Part shown: positions 25,358 to 33,463 of the stretch, piece after piece | Layout of the letters: every line of letters begins with the position of its first letter | How positions within the stretch are numbered: the first letter of the stretch is position 1 | Assembly: GCA_020696365.1 (NCBI GenBank) | Contig: JAEHCM010000005.1 | Coordinates: 1-64,000, forward strand | Direction: 5' to 3' | DNA length: 64,000 nucleotides | Source: Thermoplasmata archaeon | GTDB lineage: Archaea; Thermoplasmatota; Thermoplasmata; UBA10834 | The notes under the pieces: model-generated | Told to the model about the DNA's origin: nothing | The model's database searches: none | What the model saw: only the letters and a program-made list of their open reading frames with translations | Translations under genes and position numbers: made by a program

Positions 25358-26440
25358 TCAGACGTCGGCATCCAGAGAATACTTGCGATAGGCCCCTGAG
25401 CACGGGTTCGTCGGGCAGATGTGCGCTTCAAGCCTAGATAGGTCGAATATCACGGCGAAAATCGTTGCGCTTCTATCCTTCGGGCCCTGGGACTCGTCCG
25501 CGTGACAGCATATGGACCCCGGATGATTGAAGTGGTCCTTTGTAATGGATTTGAGGGTTTCCACCGTAACTTCTCCGAGGCTATCTCTGAGAAGCCTTCG
25601 CGCCCTGTAATATCTAAGAAGGGTCGAAGGGGCGTTTCCAGGTGAGCATCCAGAAGGAGATGTGAACGCGGTCTCATGCTTCGTCATCCTTTCCGTGAGG
25701 TAATGGTTGGTATGCACTAACCAACCATCCTCGGCATGTATGACCGAGAAATCGGTGGCCGATCCTTCTATGCTGAACATCTCCCCCGAACCGTGACAGA
25801 TATTGTAATTGTAGCTGGACGCTCGTCTGTCGGGAAACGCTGCGGCAATCGCATCACCGACTGACGTGGAGGCAAGTATTCGTCGGGCGGTGAACATCTT
25901 CGGTATTCCTATTCGGTCATCGTCTGGGTAGAGTGAGTTGCCCGAGAAGCTTATTCCCTCGCTGTTCATTCCGCAATCGATCTCGGCACCGGAGAGGGAC
26001 ATTGCAAGGAAGCTCGGGCCGCTCCTCGGCCTTCCCCTGATGAGCACTGCGTGGCCAGCATAGTCCGGCATCCAGTCTTCTGTGTGGGCAGAGAACACTG
26101 ATCCGTCGGCAGTCACGTCCGCGTTGACTGCAATGTCCGTGCAGAAACCTTTCTCGTCAAGGCAGAAGTGAACGAAAAGCTCGTCGAAGCTCAAGCCTGC
26201 AGCTTCAGCGTATCCCTTGAGGAAATCAATATAGTCTGAGTCATAATCCTCGGCGTACGGCAGGTACTTCGAGGCCAGAGCTTTCCCTTTTCTCATGTCC
26301 ATACCCATCAGCTTGAGCCGCACTCTGAGCATCCTCATCATGCCCTTGGCGAGGTCTCGGCATTCCTCACCTGACTTCGCCCCCATAGACCGGGGCGATC
26401 CTGAAACGTCCACGACTCTGAGATTCGTCCGCGATTGCAC
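25358..26440 (-). CDS. C45-family Ntn hydrolase (acyl-CoA:6-APA acyltransferase-like)
   Basis: A 360-residue protein of the penicillin acyltransferase-like family. A leader of about 99 residues precedes the predicted self-cleavage site at Gly-Phe-Cys100 (EKGFCTDIAV), and the mature part begins with that Cys nucleophile, followed by SAHTEDW and GMNSEGISFSGN. Such proteins mature by autocatalysis and hydrolyse amide bonds; the archaeal substrate is unknown. GTG 26440 is preceded by AGGTGGG. Confidence 0.75.
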   Translation of the reverse strand: MQSRTNLRVVDVSGSPRSMGAKSGEECRDLAKGMMRMLRVRLKLMGMDMRKGKALASKYLPYAEDYDSDYIDFLKGYAEAAGLSFDELFVHFCLDEKGFCTDIAVNADVTADGSVFSAHTEDWMPDYAGHAVLIRGRPRSGPSFLAMSLSGAEIDCGMNSEGISFSGNSLYPDDDRIGIPKMFTARRILASTSVGDAIAAAFPDRRASSYNYNICHGSGEMFSIEGSATDFSVIHAEDGWLVHTNHYLTERMTKHETAFTSPSGCSPGNAPSTLLRYYRARRLLRDSLGEVTVETLKSITKDHFNHPGSICCHADESQGPKDRSATIFAVIFDLSRLEAHICPTNPCSGAYRKYSLDADV

Positions 26441-26615
26441 TTGCTTCCCACCTGTGCGTCGACGATAGCACTAAGGACATAACCTTTTCAGGAAGTGGAG
26501 CGGCCTCGTGATTCAAAATTATGGGGCGTCGACCCGCGTGTGTTGCGGGAGCGCAATCAACTGCTTGATAATTGTAAATGAAGACTTGTTACAATCAGGA
26601 GCCATATCTCTCGGT

Positions 26616-27536
26616 CTAGGGTGGCCTACATAGTACGAGGCTCAGGCGTATCTTGTCGCCGAGGGTGCCGTCGGAGTAGCTCCCGTGGATCATCCTCACC
26701 TCTCCCAGCCTCGCATGAAGGAGCTCGACGATCTCACCGAATTCTCTGTCCCACGGGTCGGCGGCGGAATAGACGACTATCGCCGCCTCAGTCTGCTCCA
26801 GCCCGAAGTCGAACCATGGGGAGGATAGCGCTTCGTCCACGACTTTGACCACTCGCTCATCGCCTCGGGCAATGCCGAGGCCCAGCCTTCCTCTTACAGC
26901 GCCGCCAACCGTTCCCCTCAGGACCTTCGCGTCCTTCCTGGTTCCGGCCGCCAGCAGATCGATGATTGGGCGATGCATTATCCCGTTCATTATGGCGAAG
27001 GCCCTCGAGAGTGGCAGATTGGGAGCCATGCTAGATAGCGCATCGTTGCTGAACTCGATCATCATGTCGACATCAGTCATTATCCGCTCGGTGTAGATGT
27101 CCGCGAGTGTGCGCCTCCTCTCACTTTCTGCGGAGAACGGACCAGCAGTCAGCGCCACCGACAAGACCCCGTTCGCCCTGGCAAATGAGGAGACTACGGC
27201 GGTTCCAACACTGCCAGTTAGACCGCCCAACCCGGCCATCATGAACATGATATCGAGCCCTTTGACGGATATCCCGACCTCCTCGGCAATCACTGATGGC
27301 ATCTGCTTTATGACTGAAACATCGGTCTGTGCCAGTCCCACGAGCTTCTGCGGCGATATCAGCACCTTCTCATCCGCATCCGACCTGTCGAGGTCTGCCT
27401 GCGACGATGAGAATGCTACGGGCGGTACGGGCGAGCGCTCGATCATGTTGCACCCCGCACTCCCGATCCCGGCCACCTTGGCCCTCCACGGCTCATCGCC
27501 CCGGAACTGGGAGAAGGTTACATCCCTGCCTGCCAT
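26616..27536 (-). CDS. divergent FtsZ/tubulin-superfamily protein
   Basis: A 306-residue protein with an FtsZ-like GTPase half: AGIGSAGCN (residues 22-30, T1 loop), AGLGGLTGSVGT (101-112, in place of the GGGTGTG signature) and TAGPFSAESERRR (130-142). The T7 loop, where FtsZ has NLDFAD, reads about RPIIDLLAAG (189-198), so the catalytic Asn/Asp set is absent, and no C-terminal tail follows. It may bind GTP weakly and not hydrolyse it. The start at ATG 27536 lies about 26 bp from a TATA element, indicating a leaderless mRNA. A true FtsZ is expected elsewhere. Confidence 0.75.
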   Translation of the reverse strand: MAGRDVTFSQFRGDEPWRAKVAGIGSAGCNMIERSPVPPVAFSSSQADLDRSDADEKVLISPQKLVGLAQTDVSVIKQMPSVIAEEVGISVKGLDIMFMMAGLGGLTGSVGTAVVSSFARANGVLSVALTAGPFSAESERRRTLADIYTERIMTDVDMMIEFSNDALSSMAPNLPLSRAFAIMNGIMHRPIIDLLAAGTRKDAKVLRGTVGGAVRGRLGLGIARGDERVVKVVDEALSSPWFDFGLEQTEAAIVVYSAADPWDREFGEIVELLHARLGEVRMIHGSYSDGTLGDKIRLSLVLCRPP

Positions 27537-27658
27537 CTACACGTTCATGCGAGTCCGTCGATTTAACCTTTCAGAAGGTTTGTCATACACGGCTCTGAAG
27601 GTCAGGAACCAGCCTTAAGTAACCGTAGGAGCATGCCGCCTTGAGAGGCCAAAGAAAG

Positions 27659-27687
27659 CCCGCGTTGGCGACGAGCCAGTCGGCGGG
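27659..27687 (+). other. hairpin in the leader upstream of the mre11 group
   Basis: CCCGC (27659) pairs with GCGGG (27683), and TTGGC with GCCAG inside it, closing on a GACGA loop. It lies in the 190-bp region between the FtsZ-like gene and the small membrane protein, downstream of a weak TATA-like TTAAGTAA near 27614. It could be a leader structure or part of a small RNA. Confidence 0.25.
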
Positions 27688-27730
27688 AGTTGAGGAGTGA
27701 AGAAAGGGGCCTGCGGAGACCTGTGAGCAT

Positions 27731-27961
27731 ATGGCGGATCTTCAGCTCGATTTCGAGATGAGTATTGCCGCAGTGGTCGTAGCCATGGCATTCATCATAC
27801 TACCGTTCCGCCGACGCAGGCAGCCGCACAACCTGGGATACATGACCGCGGACGCCACCCCCGCACGTCTCCTCAAGTTCGTTCGGGAGTCTGTGGAATT
27901 TCCAGGCGAACTGAGAATGACTTCCGAAGCCATCGAGGCAATGGAAGGTACGAGCAGATGA
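27731..27961 (+). CDS. small membrane protein coupled to mre11
   Basis: A 76-residue protein with one hydrophobic segment (residues 10-26, SIAAVVVAMAFIILPF) followed by an Arg cluster (RRRRQ), predicting N-out/C-in topology, then about 45 cytoplasmic residues. Its stop overlaps the mre11 start (ATGA), so translation is coupled. I do not recognise the family. Its place ahead of mre11-rad50 raises the idea of a membrane link for DNA-end repair, but this is inference. Confidence 0.6.
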   Translation: MADLQLDFEMSIAAVVVAMAFIILPFRRRRQPHNLGYMTADATPARLLKFVRESVEFPGELRMTSEAIEAMEGTSR

Positions 27962-29067
27962 GATTAATCCACATCTCGGATACGCATCTTGGTCTTTCGG
28001 CGTACACCAAGACAGACCCTGCATCGGGGATGAACCAGCGAGAGGCAGATTTCTACGCCGCGTTCGTACAAGGAGTGGACCGAGCCATCGAGCTCAGACC
28101 AGACCTAGTGGTGCACTCAGGCGACCTGTTCGACACGGTTCGTCCCCAGAACCGTGCCATCGATGTCGCTCTCAAGCAACTCATCAAACTCTCGGAGGCG
28201 GGAATCGATGTGGTGTTGATAAGCGGAAACCACTCGACACCGAGGCTACTGGAGACGGGCAACATATTCAGAATCTTCGAGCACCTTGACAATATACACC
28301 CGATTCATGAACCGGGAGTAACAACCGTCGTCTCCGGAGACACGACCGTTCATGCGGTGCCGCACTCTGCCAACCCACCGATGAGTGCAGCCCTCGCTCA
28401 ACTACGGCCGTCGCGGGAAACGAAGTACAACTTGCTGGCCCTCCACGCAGGCATAGACGGATCCAGCAGGTACAAGATGGACGAGTTCAACGAACAAATA
28501 GTCACCCCGAAGATGATCCCGGAGGAGATGGACTACGTAGCGCTTGGCCACTTCCACAGATTCTCCGAGGTCCGGAAGATGATGTATTACTCCGGGTCGA
28601 CTGAGAGGAATGGGTTCGGAGAAGTGGGGCAGCAGAAAGGGTTCGTGGAGGTCGACCTCGAACGCGAGTTGGTGAAATTCCATGAGCTCAAGACGAGAGA
28701 CATGATCGACCTATCACCGGTAGACGCGAAGAGCCTCACCGCCACGGAGATCACGGCGGACGTGAGACGGAGGATTGAAGAGGATGGCCTCTCAGGGAAA
28801 ATTGCGAGACTCATCGTTAGCAACGTGGCAACAGAGGCACTTCGTTCGCTCGACGTCCCGGCAATGAGACGATATGGAGCGGCCGCCCTTCACTTCGAGC
28901 TGAAGGTCGAGCGCGCAGAAGCGACAAGGCATATCGGCACAGACTCGGCAACGATAGGCACCCTAGCGAACGAGTACAGGCGGTTCGTGGAAGGAATGGA
29001 TGTGACCGATGAGAAGAGACAGAGACTGCTCGCTCTGGGATCGCCCTACTTCGCGGAAGAGGAGTGA
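27958..29067 (+). CDS. mre11: DNA double-strand break repair nuclease Mre11
   Basis: A 369-residue calcineurin-fold nuclease that processes DNA ends with Rad50. The metal-binding motifs appear in order: ISDTHLG, HSGDLFD, SGNHST, LLALHAG and ALGHFHR. Motif III is GNHS rather than the usual GNHD; the Asn and His that bind metal and act in catalysis are kept. The C-terminal part provides the capping and Rad50-binding regions. It overlaps the upstream small gene (ATGA) and lies 2 bp before rad50 (or overlaps it if GTG 29064 is used). HerA and NurA genes, frequent neighbours, are absent here. Confidence 0.93.
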   Translation: MRLIHISDTHLGLSAYTKTDPASGMNQREADFYAAFVQGVDRAIELRPDLVVHSGDLFDTVRPQNRAIDVALKQLIKLSEAGIDVVLISGNHSTPRLLETGNIFRIFEHLDNIHPIHEPGVTTVVSGDTTVHAVPHSANPPMSAALAQLRPSRETKYNLLALHAGIDGSSRYKMDEFNEQIVTPKMIPEEMDYVALGHFHRFSEVRKMMYYSGSTERNGFGEVGQQKGFVEVDLERELVKFHELKTRDMIDLSPVDAKSLTATEITADVRRRIEEDGLSGKIARLIVSNVATEALRSLDVPAMRRYGAAALHFELKVERAEATRHIGTDSATIGTLANEYRRFVEGMDVTDEKRQRLLALGSPYFAEEE

Positions 29068-29069
29068 CG

Positions 29070-31493
29070 ATGAAGATATCTTACCTGGAGCTGAAGAACT
29101 ACAGGAAGTTCAGAGATCTCAAGCTTCAGCTCCCGGACGGGGTTATCGGCATCCTCGGTCTGAACGGCGCTGGTAAGACCACCATAATCGAAGCGGTCGC
29201 GTGGTCCCTGTTCGGCAATGTCGAAGAGGTCGTCAGGACGAACAGGGAGAGCGTACGACGGCTCGGAGCCAGTCGCTCGGACAAGGTCTCCGTCGTGCTA
29301 GAGTTCGACCTCGACGGGACAGAGTACAGGCTAGAGCGCGAGATGGGCGGCAGGAACCTTTCGATGAAGGCGCTGCTAAGGTCAAGAGGGGACATCATAG
29401 CCGAGGGAGACCGGGCTGTGAAGTCGAAGGTTCAGGACCTCATCGGCATGGACCACAAATCGTTCTTCACCTCGGTCTTCGCGAGACAGAAGGAACTCAA
29501 TGAGCTACAGAACTTCGCGCCTGCAGAGAGGAAGAAGGTGGTGCTTAGGATGCTCAGAATCGACGGCGTCGACTCGGTCATCCAAGCGGTCAGAGAACAC
29601 CGCAGAGACGCAGGCGAGAGAATCAAGGGTGCCGAGACAGTGCTCCTCGACCCAGAGGGGAACGACCGAGAGAAGGCCGTGCAGGCCCGGCTCAAGGAAG
29701 TCTCGAAGAGCCTGGAGATCACCGAAAAGGAGCTCAAGCGCGCCAACGAGACCGAGCATCAACTCGTACTCAAACTTGAAGACACCAGGAAACGAAGAGA
29801 CGGGCTGAAGAAAGATGTCGACGAACACAACTCCGTATCCGCAGAGCTGCGAGCCAAACGGAGCGCGATAGGCGAACAGAAAACCTCCGAGCAAGGGCTC
29901 GTCCGGAAGATCGAGGAGACGGAGCGATGCCTGTCAAGAATGCCAGAGCTTGAGAACGCCGAAGTAGAATGGCAGAAGACTGTGAAAGCGAAGGAAACCA
30001 TCGAGCGCGAGAAATCCCGACACGAAAAGAGAGAACACCTACAAAGGGAAATCCAGGTCATCGAGGAAGACATCGAAGCGATCCGAAAGGATGCGCCTAG
30101 ACTGGAAGCATGCAGACTGCATGAGAAGGAAGCCCAGTTAGAGATAGAATCGGCGAAGAAGGACAGGACGGAGTCCGAAGCCGAGAAGAATCGGCTGACC
30201 ACCAGAAGCGCTGAGTTGACCGCTAGGATATCGGAGAAGAAAGCCAGCCTGTCGAAGGACCGGAAGAAGCTGGCGGACATCGAGAAGGCTGGAGAGGAAG
30301 GGATTTGCCCGACCTGCGAGAGGGCCCTGGAAGACACGTACGACCTCATCGTCACGAAACTACACAGAGGAACTACTGAAGCGGAGGAAGCAATCTCGAA
30401 GGACGAGAAGGCCGTCGCAGAAACGATGTCCTGTTTGACAGCACAGAACAACAGGATGAAAGCTCTGGAGAAGAAAGTGCAGCATCAGGAAGATGAGTTA
30501 GCTTCCGCAAGACGGACCATAGCCTCCATCACTACGCGAATTACTGAGCTCGAGCGGCTTGAGAAGCGCCGAGCAGACAGAACGCGCGAAGTCGAAGGAC
30601 TCGGAGAGATCAGATACTCCGCCAAGGAACACGAAGCGGTAAAAACATCCACCGAGAGACTACGCAAGGCCCACGACGAATTCATCCAACTGGGAGAACG
30701 GCAGAAGCAGCTTGCGACGATGAAGGACGATCTGGGCTCACTGCGAACAGCCATGCTCACGAACGAGCAAGATGGTAAGAAACTGGAAAGCCGAGTGACG
30801 GTCCTCGAACCCAAAAGACGACTCTACGATGATTCGATCAGGGAATTCGACGAGAGCTTCGATGTGTTGACTTCGGCGAAAGACTCCACCAACAGGCTCA
30901 AGATCACACTGGACAGGTCGAAGGCCGAATCGGAATCAGGGGAGAGAGACCTCGACTTGATCCGTGAGCAGAAGAAAGTCATAGCATCGGAGAAAACCAA
31001 GGTCAACGAGCTCGGCTCGCTGGAGGAGACCCTCGTCAATTTCAAGGACCATCTGATCGGGAAGGTTGCTCCGGCACTCGGTGAGATGACCTCGGACATC
31101 CTCGGTCTCATGACAGAGGGGAAGTACGACAGGATAGAATTGGATGATGACTACCAGATAAGCGTTGACGACGGAGGCGCGCTGCACCCGATAGACCGGT
31201 TCTCTGGCGGGGAGGCAGACCTGGCGAACCTGAGCCTCAGACTGGCAATCTCGCGGATCATAGCGGACAGAGCGGGCACCAGCCAGATGAACTTCCTGAT
31301 ACTGGACGAGATATTCGGGTCCCTTGACCCCACACGGATGAGGAGCGTCATGGCAGCCCTCTCCGGTCTTTCGAGCCAGTTCAGGCAGGTGATGCTCATC
31401 ACACACGTGGAGGATATCAAAGACCTCATGATGACGGTGGTCAGGGTTGAGGAGCTCCCGGACGGGTCGAGCACGGCCAAGATAATCAGCTGA
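29070..31493 (+). CDS. rad50: DNA double-strand break repair ATPase Rad50
   Basis: An 807-residue SMC-like ATPase. Walker A is GLNGAGKTT near residue 31; long charged coiled coils flank a zinc hook CPTC at residues 413-416; the C-terminal lobe has FSGGEADLANLSLRLAIS (signature) and FLILDEIFGSLD (Walker B, D-loop). It pairs with Mre11 to tether and process DNA ends. ATG 29070 follows GAGGAG; GTG 29064 forms a GTGA overlap with mre11 and is an alternative. Confidence 0.94.
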   Translation: MKISYLELKNYRKFRDLKLQLPDGVIGILGLNGAGKTTIIEAVAWSLFGNVEEVVRTNRESVRRLGASRSDKVSVVLEFDLDGTEYRLEREMGGRNLSMKALLRSRGDIIAEGDRAVKSKVQDLIGMDHKSFFTSVFARQKELNELQNFAPAERKKVVLRMLRIDGVDSVIQAVREHRRDAGERIKGAETVLLDPEGNDREKAVQARLKEVSKSLEITEKELKRANETEHQLVLKLEDTRKRRDGLKKDVDEHNSVSAELRAKRSAIGEQKTSEQGLVRKIEETERCLSRMPELENAEVEWQKTVKAKETIEREKSRHEKREHLQREIQVIEEDIEAIRKDAPRLEACRLHEKEAQLEIESAKKDRTESEAEKNRLTTRSAELTARISEKKASLSKDRKKLADIEKAGEEGICPTCERALEDTYDLIVTKLHRGTTEAEEAISKDEKAVAETMSCLTAQNNRMKALEKKVQHQEDELASARRTIASITTRITELERLEKRRADRTREVEGLGEIRYSAKEHEAVKTSTERLRKAHDEFIQLGERQKQLATMKDDLGSLRTAMLTNEQDGKKLESRVTVLEPKRRLYDDSIREFDESFDVLTSAKDSTNRLKITLDRSKAESESGERDLDLIREQKKVIASEKTKVNELGSLEETLVNFKDHLIGKVAPALGEMTSDILGLMTEGKYDRIELDDDYQISVDDGGALHPIDRFSGGEADLANLSLRLAISRIIADRAGTSQMNFLILDEIFGSLDPTRMRSVMAALSGLSSQFRQVMLITHVEDIKDLMMTVVRVEELPDGSSTAKIIS

Positions 31494-32379
31494 AACCGCC
31501 TAGGGTCATCTGATCCTGTATATCGATATCTTTGTGATCGTGTGGGATTCCGAAGAGGTCCATCATCTGGAATGCGTTCTTCGCCGCCTTCGCCCTTCCG
31601 TGGTTGTTGAAGTATATCCGTGCCTTATCGCAGTTGGATAGGAGCTCGTCAAGCCTTGGTTTCCAGGCTTCGAGCTGATTGACCGAGTAGAGATAATCGT
31701 AGCGGTTAATTCTGTAATCGTCCTCGTCTTCGTCCTTGAACCAGATATCGTAGTTCCTGCCATGAAAACGGACATACGCATGCTTCGAAGTCTGCGATCG
31801 CGTGATAGGGAATCCGGGGCCATCGATGATAACGTTCGCGACATCGAACTCCTGAAGCACTTCAAGAGCATCGGAAATCACTTCGTTGCCCTTCTCGTTC
31901 AGCCAACTCCTGTGCCTGAACTCGACAGCATATTCGTGTGCCTCGGTGTCGAGCAACTGAAAGAACGACCGGAGCTTGCCGAGGCTACGCGGCTTCTCAA
32001 AGCGGAAGTAAGGCGACAACTGAACCAGAACCCCGCCAAGTAGGTCCACTTCGGCGAGGGGTCTCAAGCAGATGTGCTCGAAGCTCGAGGCTAGGGAAGC
32101 AGCCTTCTCCGGAGAGTCGCGCAGCAGGGATTCGTGGGTAATCATCTGCGGCAGTTTGACGGAGAACTCGAATCCGGGCTTCTGTCCGCCCTTCTCGATC
32201 CACGACTTGACGACGAACTCGTTGGGAACTCTGTAGAACGTGGAGTTGATTTCGACTGTCGAGAAGTACTTGGAGTAGAACGCGAACCATTCGCTCTTCC
32301 TGTTTGTAAGGTCGGTCGGGTAGAACCTGCCCACCCAATCGTCGTACGACCACCCAGAGCAGCCGATCAACGCTGCCAT
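31486..32379 (-). CDS. DUF72 family protein
   Basis: A 297-residue TIM-barrel protein of the DUF72 (YecE-like) family: N-terminal GCSGWSYDDWVGRFYP, FSTVEINSTFYRVP, the FSVKLPQMITHE strand, AVEFRHRSW and YVRFHGRN. The conserved acidic and Arg residues suggest a nucleic-acid or nucleotide-related enzyme, but no activity is established. It is convergent with rad50 and overlaps it by 8 bp. A TATA element 26 bp upstream points to a leaderless mRNA. Confidence 0.88.
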   Translation of the reverse strand: MAALIGCSGWSYDDWVGRFYPTDLTNRKSEWFAFYSKYFSTVEINSTFYRVPNEFVVKSWIEKGGQKPGFEFSVKLPQMITHESLLRDSPEKAASLASSFEHICLRPLAEVDLLGGVLVQLSPYFRFEKPRSLGKLRSFFQLLDTEAHEYAVEFRHRSWLNEKGNEVISDALEVLQEFDVANVIIDGPGFPITRSQTSKHAYVRFHGRNYDIWFKDEDEDDYRINRYDYLYSVNQLEAWKPRLDELLSNCDKARIYFNNHGRAKAAKNAFQMMDLFGIPHDHKDIDIQDQMTLGGFS

Positions 32380-32400
32380 GGCCGATTATAATACAGTCTG

Positions 32401-32410
32401 GCTATAAAAA
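32401..32410 (-). promoter_or_regulatory. TATA element of the DUF72 gene
   Basis: The minus strand reads TTTTTATAGC, centred about 26 bp from the ATG at 32379, so transcription should begin at the start codon itself. Confidence 0.55.
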
Positions 32411-32438
32411 TCATTGCAGATGCCGGACGATGAAAAAG

Positions 32439-32642
32439 GATATAACCCTCCGGCCACTTAGAAGTAGCCGTCCATCAGAGACATCCTCGTGATGCTCTGC
32501 TTGGGCGAAGTGCGCTGCATGGGCCCCCCTGCGAATTTCGGTGTGCCATCGGAACGTGTGCAGGGGACAAGTCGGCGTACTACACCAACCCCCAGGAGGG
32601 TCAGGGCGGTGAGATTGCGGACGCATGCCATGAACCGCGCTG
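32439..32642 (+). ncRNA. candidate structured RNA with its own TATA box
   Basis: No convincing gene occupies this gap. A TATA-like GGATATAACC (32439-32448) points rightward, predicting a start near 32469. Downstream are several hairpins: CCCCTGC (32526) with GCAGGGG (32560) enclosing TTCGGTG/CATCGGAA, then CACC..GGTG around CCC/GGG (32583-32611), then GCGG/CCGC (32617-32638). Signatures of RNase P RNA or SRP RNA were not found. Some pairing is expected in GC-rich DNA. Confidence 0.25.
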
Positions 32643-33362
32643 TTACACCTGGGGGACAATTCCTTTCGCCCGGCCCGGTCTGTTCTGATCGCCAACGACA
32701 CGTGTCAACCACTCCTGAGCTTCATCGTGATTCGAGAACTCGCGCTCCCGGAGTCTGAACTCCCTCGTATGGTAGGTCCTCCTCGAAACCCCGTCGACGT
32801 GATTCACCGTATCGTGCAGCAGCTCGTGATACACAACGAACTCGAGGACGAAGCGAGGTATCTTGTCCGAATCGAGTATCCTGTTCACCGCAAGAATCCT
32901 CAACGGTGCGTGATAGAATCCAACCCTAGACCTGGGAGATTCGCGAACCCATGCAAGCTCGGGCTTCTCGAGCACGCCTCCGAAGTAGTATGAGTTGACG
33001 TAGGAAAACACATCTTCGAGATTCCTCGCACTCCCTCTCGGCCGAAATGAGAGGTTCTTGGCCCGGCTAAGATACAGTTGGCGTCTAGCCTCCCAGAACT
33101 GCTGCGTCCGGACGTGGTTTCTGTATTCCTGACTCATACCCTCTGGGCACTCTTTCCTTCTTGCCCGACAAAGCAAATACCACGCCAGTGACGTCATGAT
33201 CTCGTCCGGAACGCCCTTCACATAGTCGCTCACCTTGAAGGACAACACGCCATCACTGGCGCGCCAGGTATGCTTCAGCTCTTTGTATGGATAGAACGAG
33301 GCGCGGACTCTCTCTTTCGAGAGCCGGCTATTCACCGTTCTGAAAGCATCTGTGAGACTCAC
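32643..33362 (-). CDS. SprT/M48-like HExxH metalloprotein
   Basis: A 239-residue protein with the zinc motif YHELLHDTVNH and a following HTREFRLREREF, where a third ligand may lie. It resembles SprT-like or wssB-type predicted metallopeptidases acting in the cytoplasm. GTG 33362 is chosen because a TATA element sits 24 bp upstream; the frame extends to 33539 but would overlap the divergent M28 gene. No signal peptide is seen with this start. The substrate is unknown. Confidence 0.7.
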   Translation of the reverse strand: MSLTDAFRTVNSRLSKERVRASFYPYKELKHTWRASDGVLSFKVSDYVKGVPDEIMTSLAWYLLCRARRKECPEGMSQEYRNHVRTQQFWEARRQLYLSRAKNLSFRPRGSARNLEDVFSYVNSYYFGGVLEKPELAWVRESPRSRVGFYHAPLRILAVNRILDSDKIPRFVLEFVVYHELLHDTVNHVDGVSRRTYHTREFRLREREFSNHDEAQEWLTRVVGDQNRPGRAKGIVPQV

Positions 33363-33375
33363 GCAGCGGAATTGG

Positions 33376-33391
33376 CTATAGCTATTAATAC
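33376..33391. promoter_or_regulatory. shared divergent promoter (HExxH gene / M28 peptidase)
   Basis: CTATAGCTATTAATAC contains TATA-like elements on both strands. Leftward it is about 24 bp from GTG 33362 (leaderless); rightward it would give the M28 peptidase mRNA a leader of about 50 nt with GGAAGGGGTGAG before ATG 33464. Confidence 0.4.
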
Positions 33392-33463
33392 CGTTGTCAG
33401 AATCCCTTTCACTCGTCACGTATCCTTGGACGAACTGCCGATACAGGAAGGGGTGAGCTTCGG

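Noticed and set aside
32469-32640. RNase P RNA or SRP RNA
   Set aside because: The conserved GAGGAAAGTC and GGAAGGGAGCA-type signatures are absent.
32411-32701. Short frames on either strand in the gap before the HExxH gene
   Set aside because: Low-quality Arg/Pro-rich translations that overlap the end of the conserved gene; structured RNA seemed the better guess.
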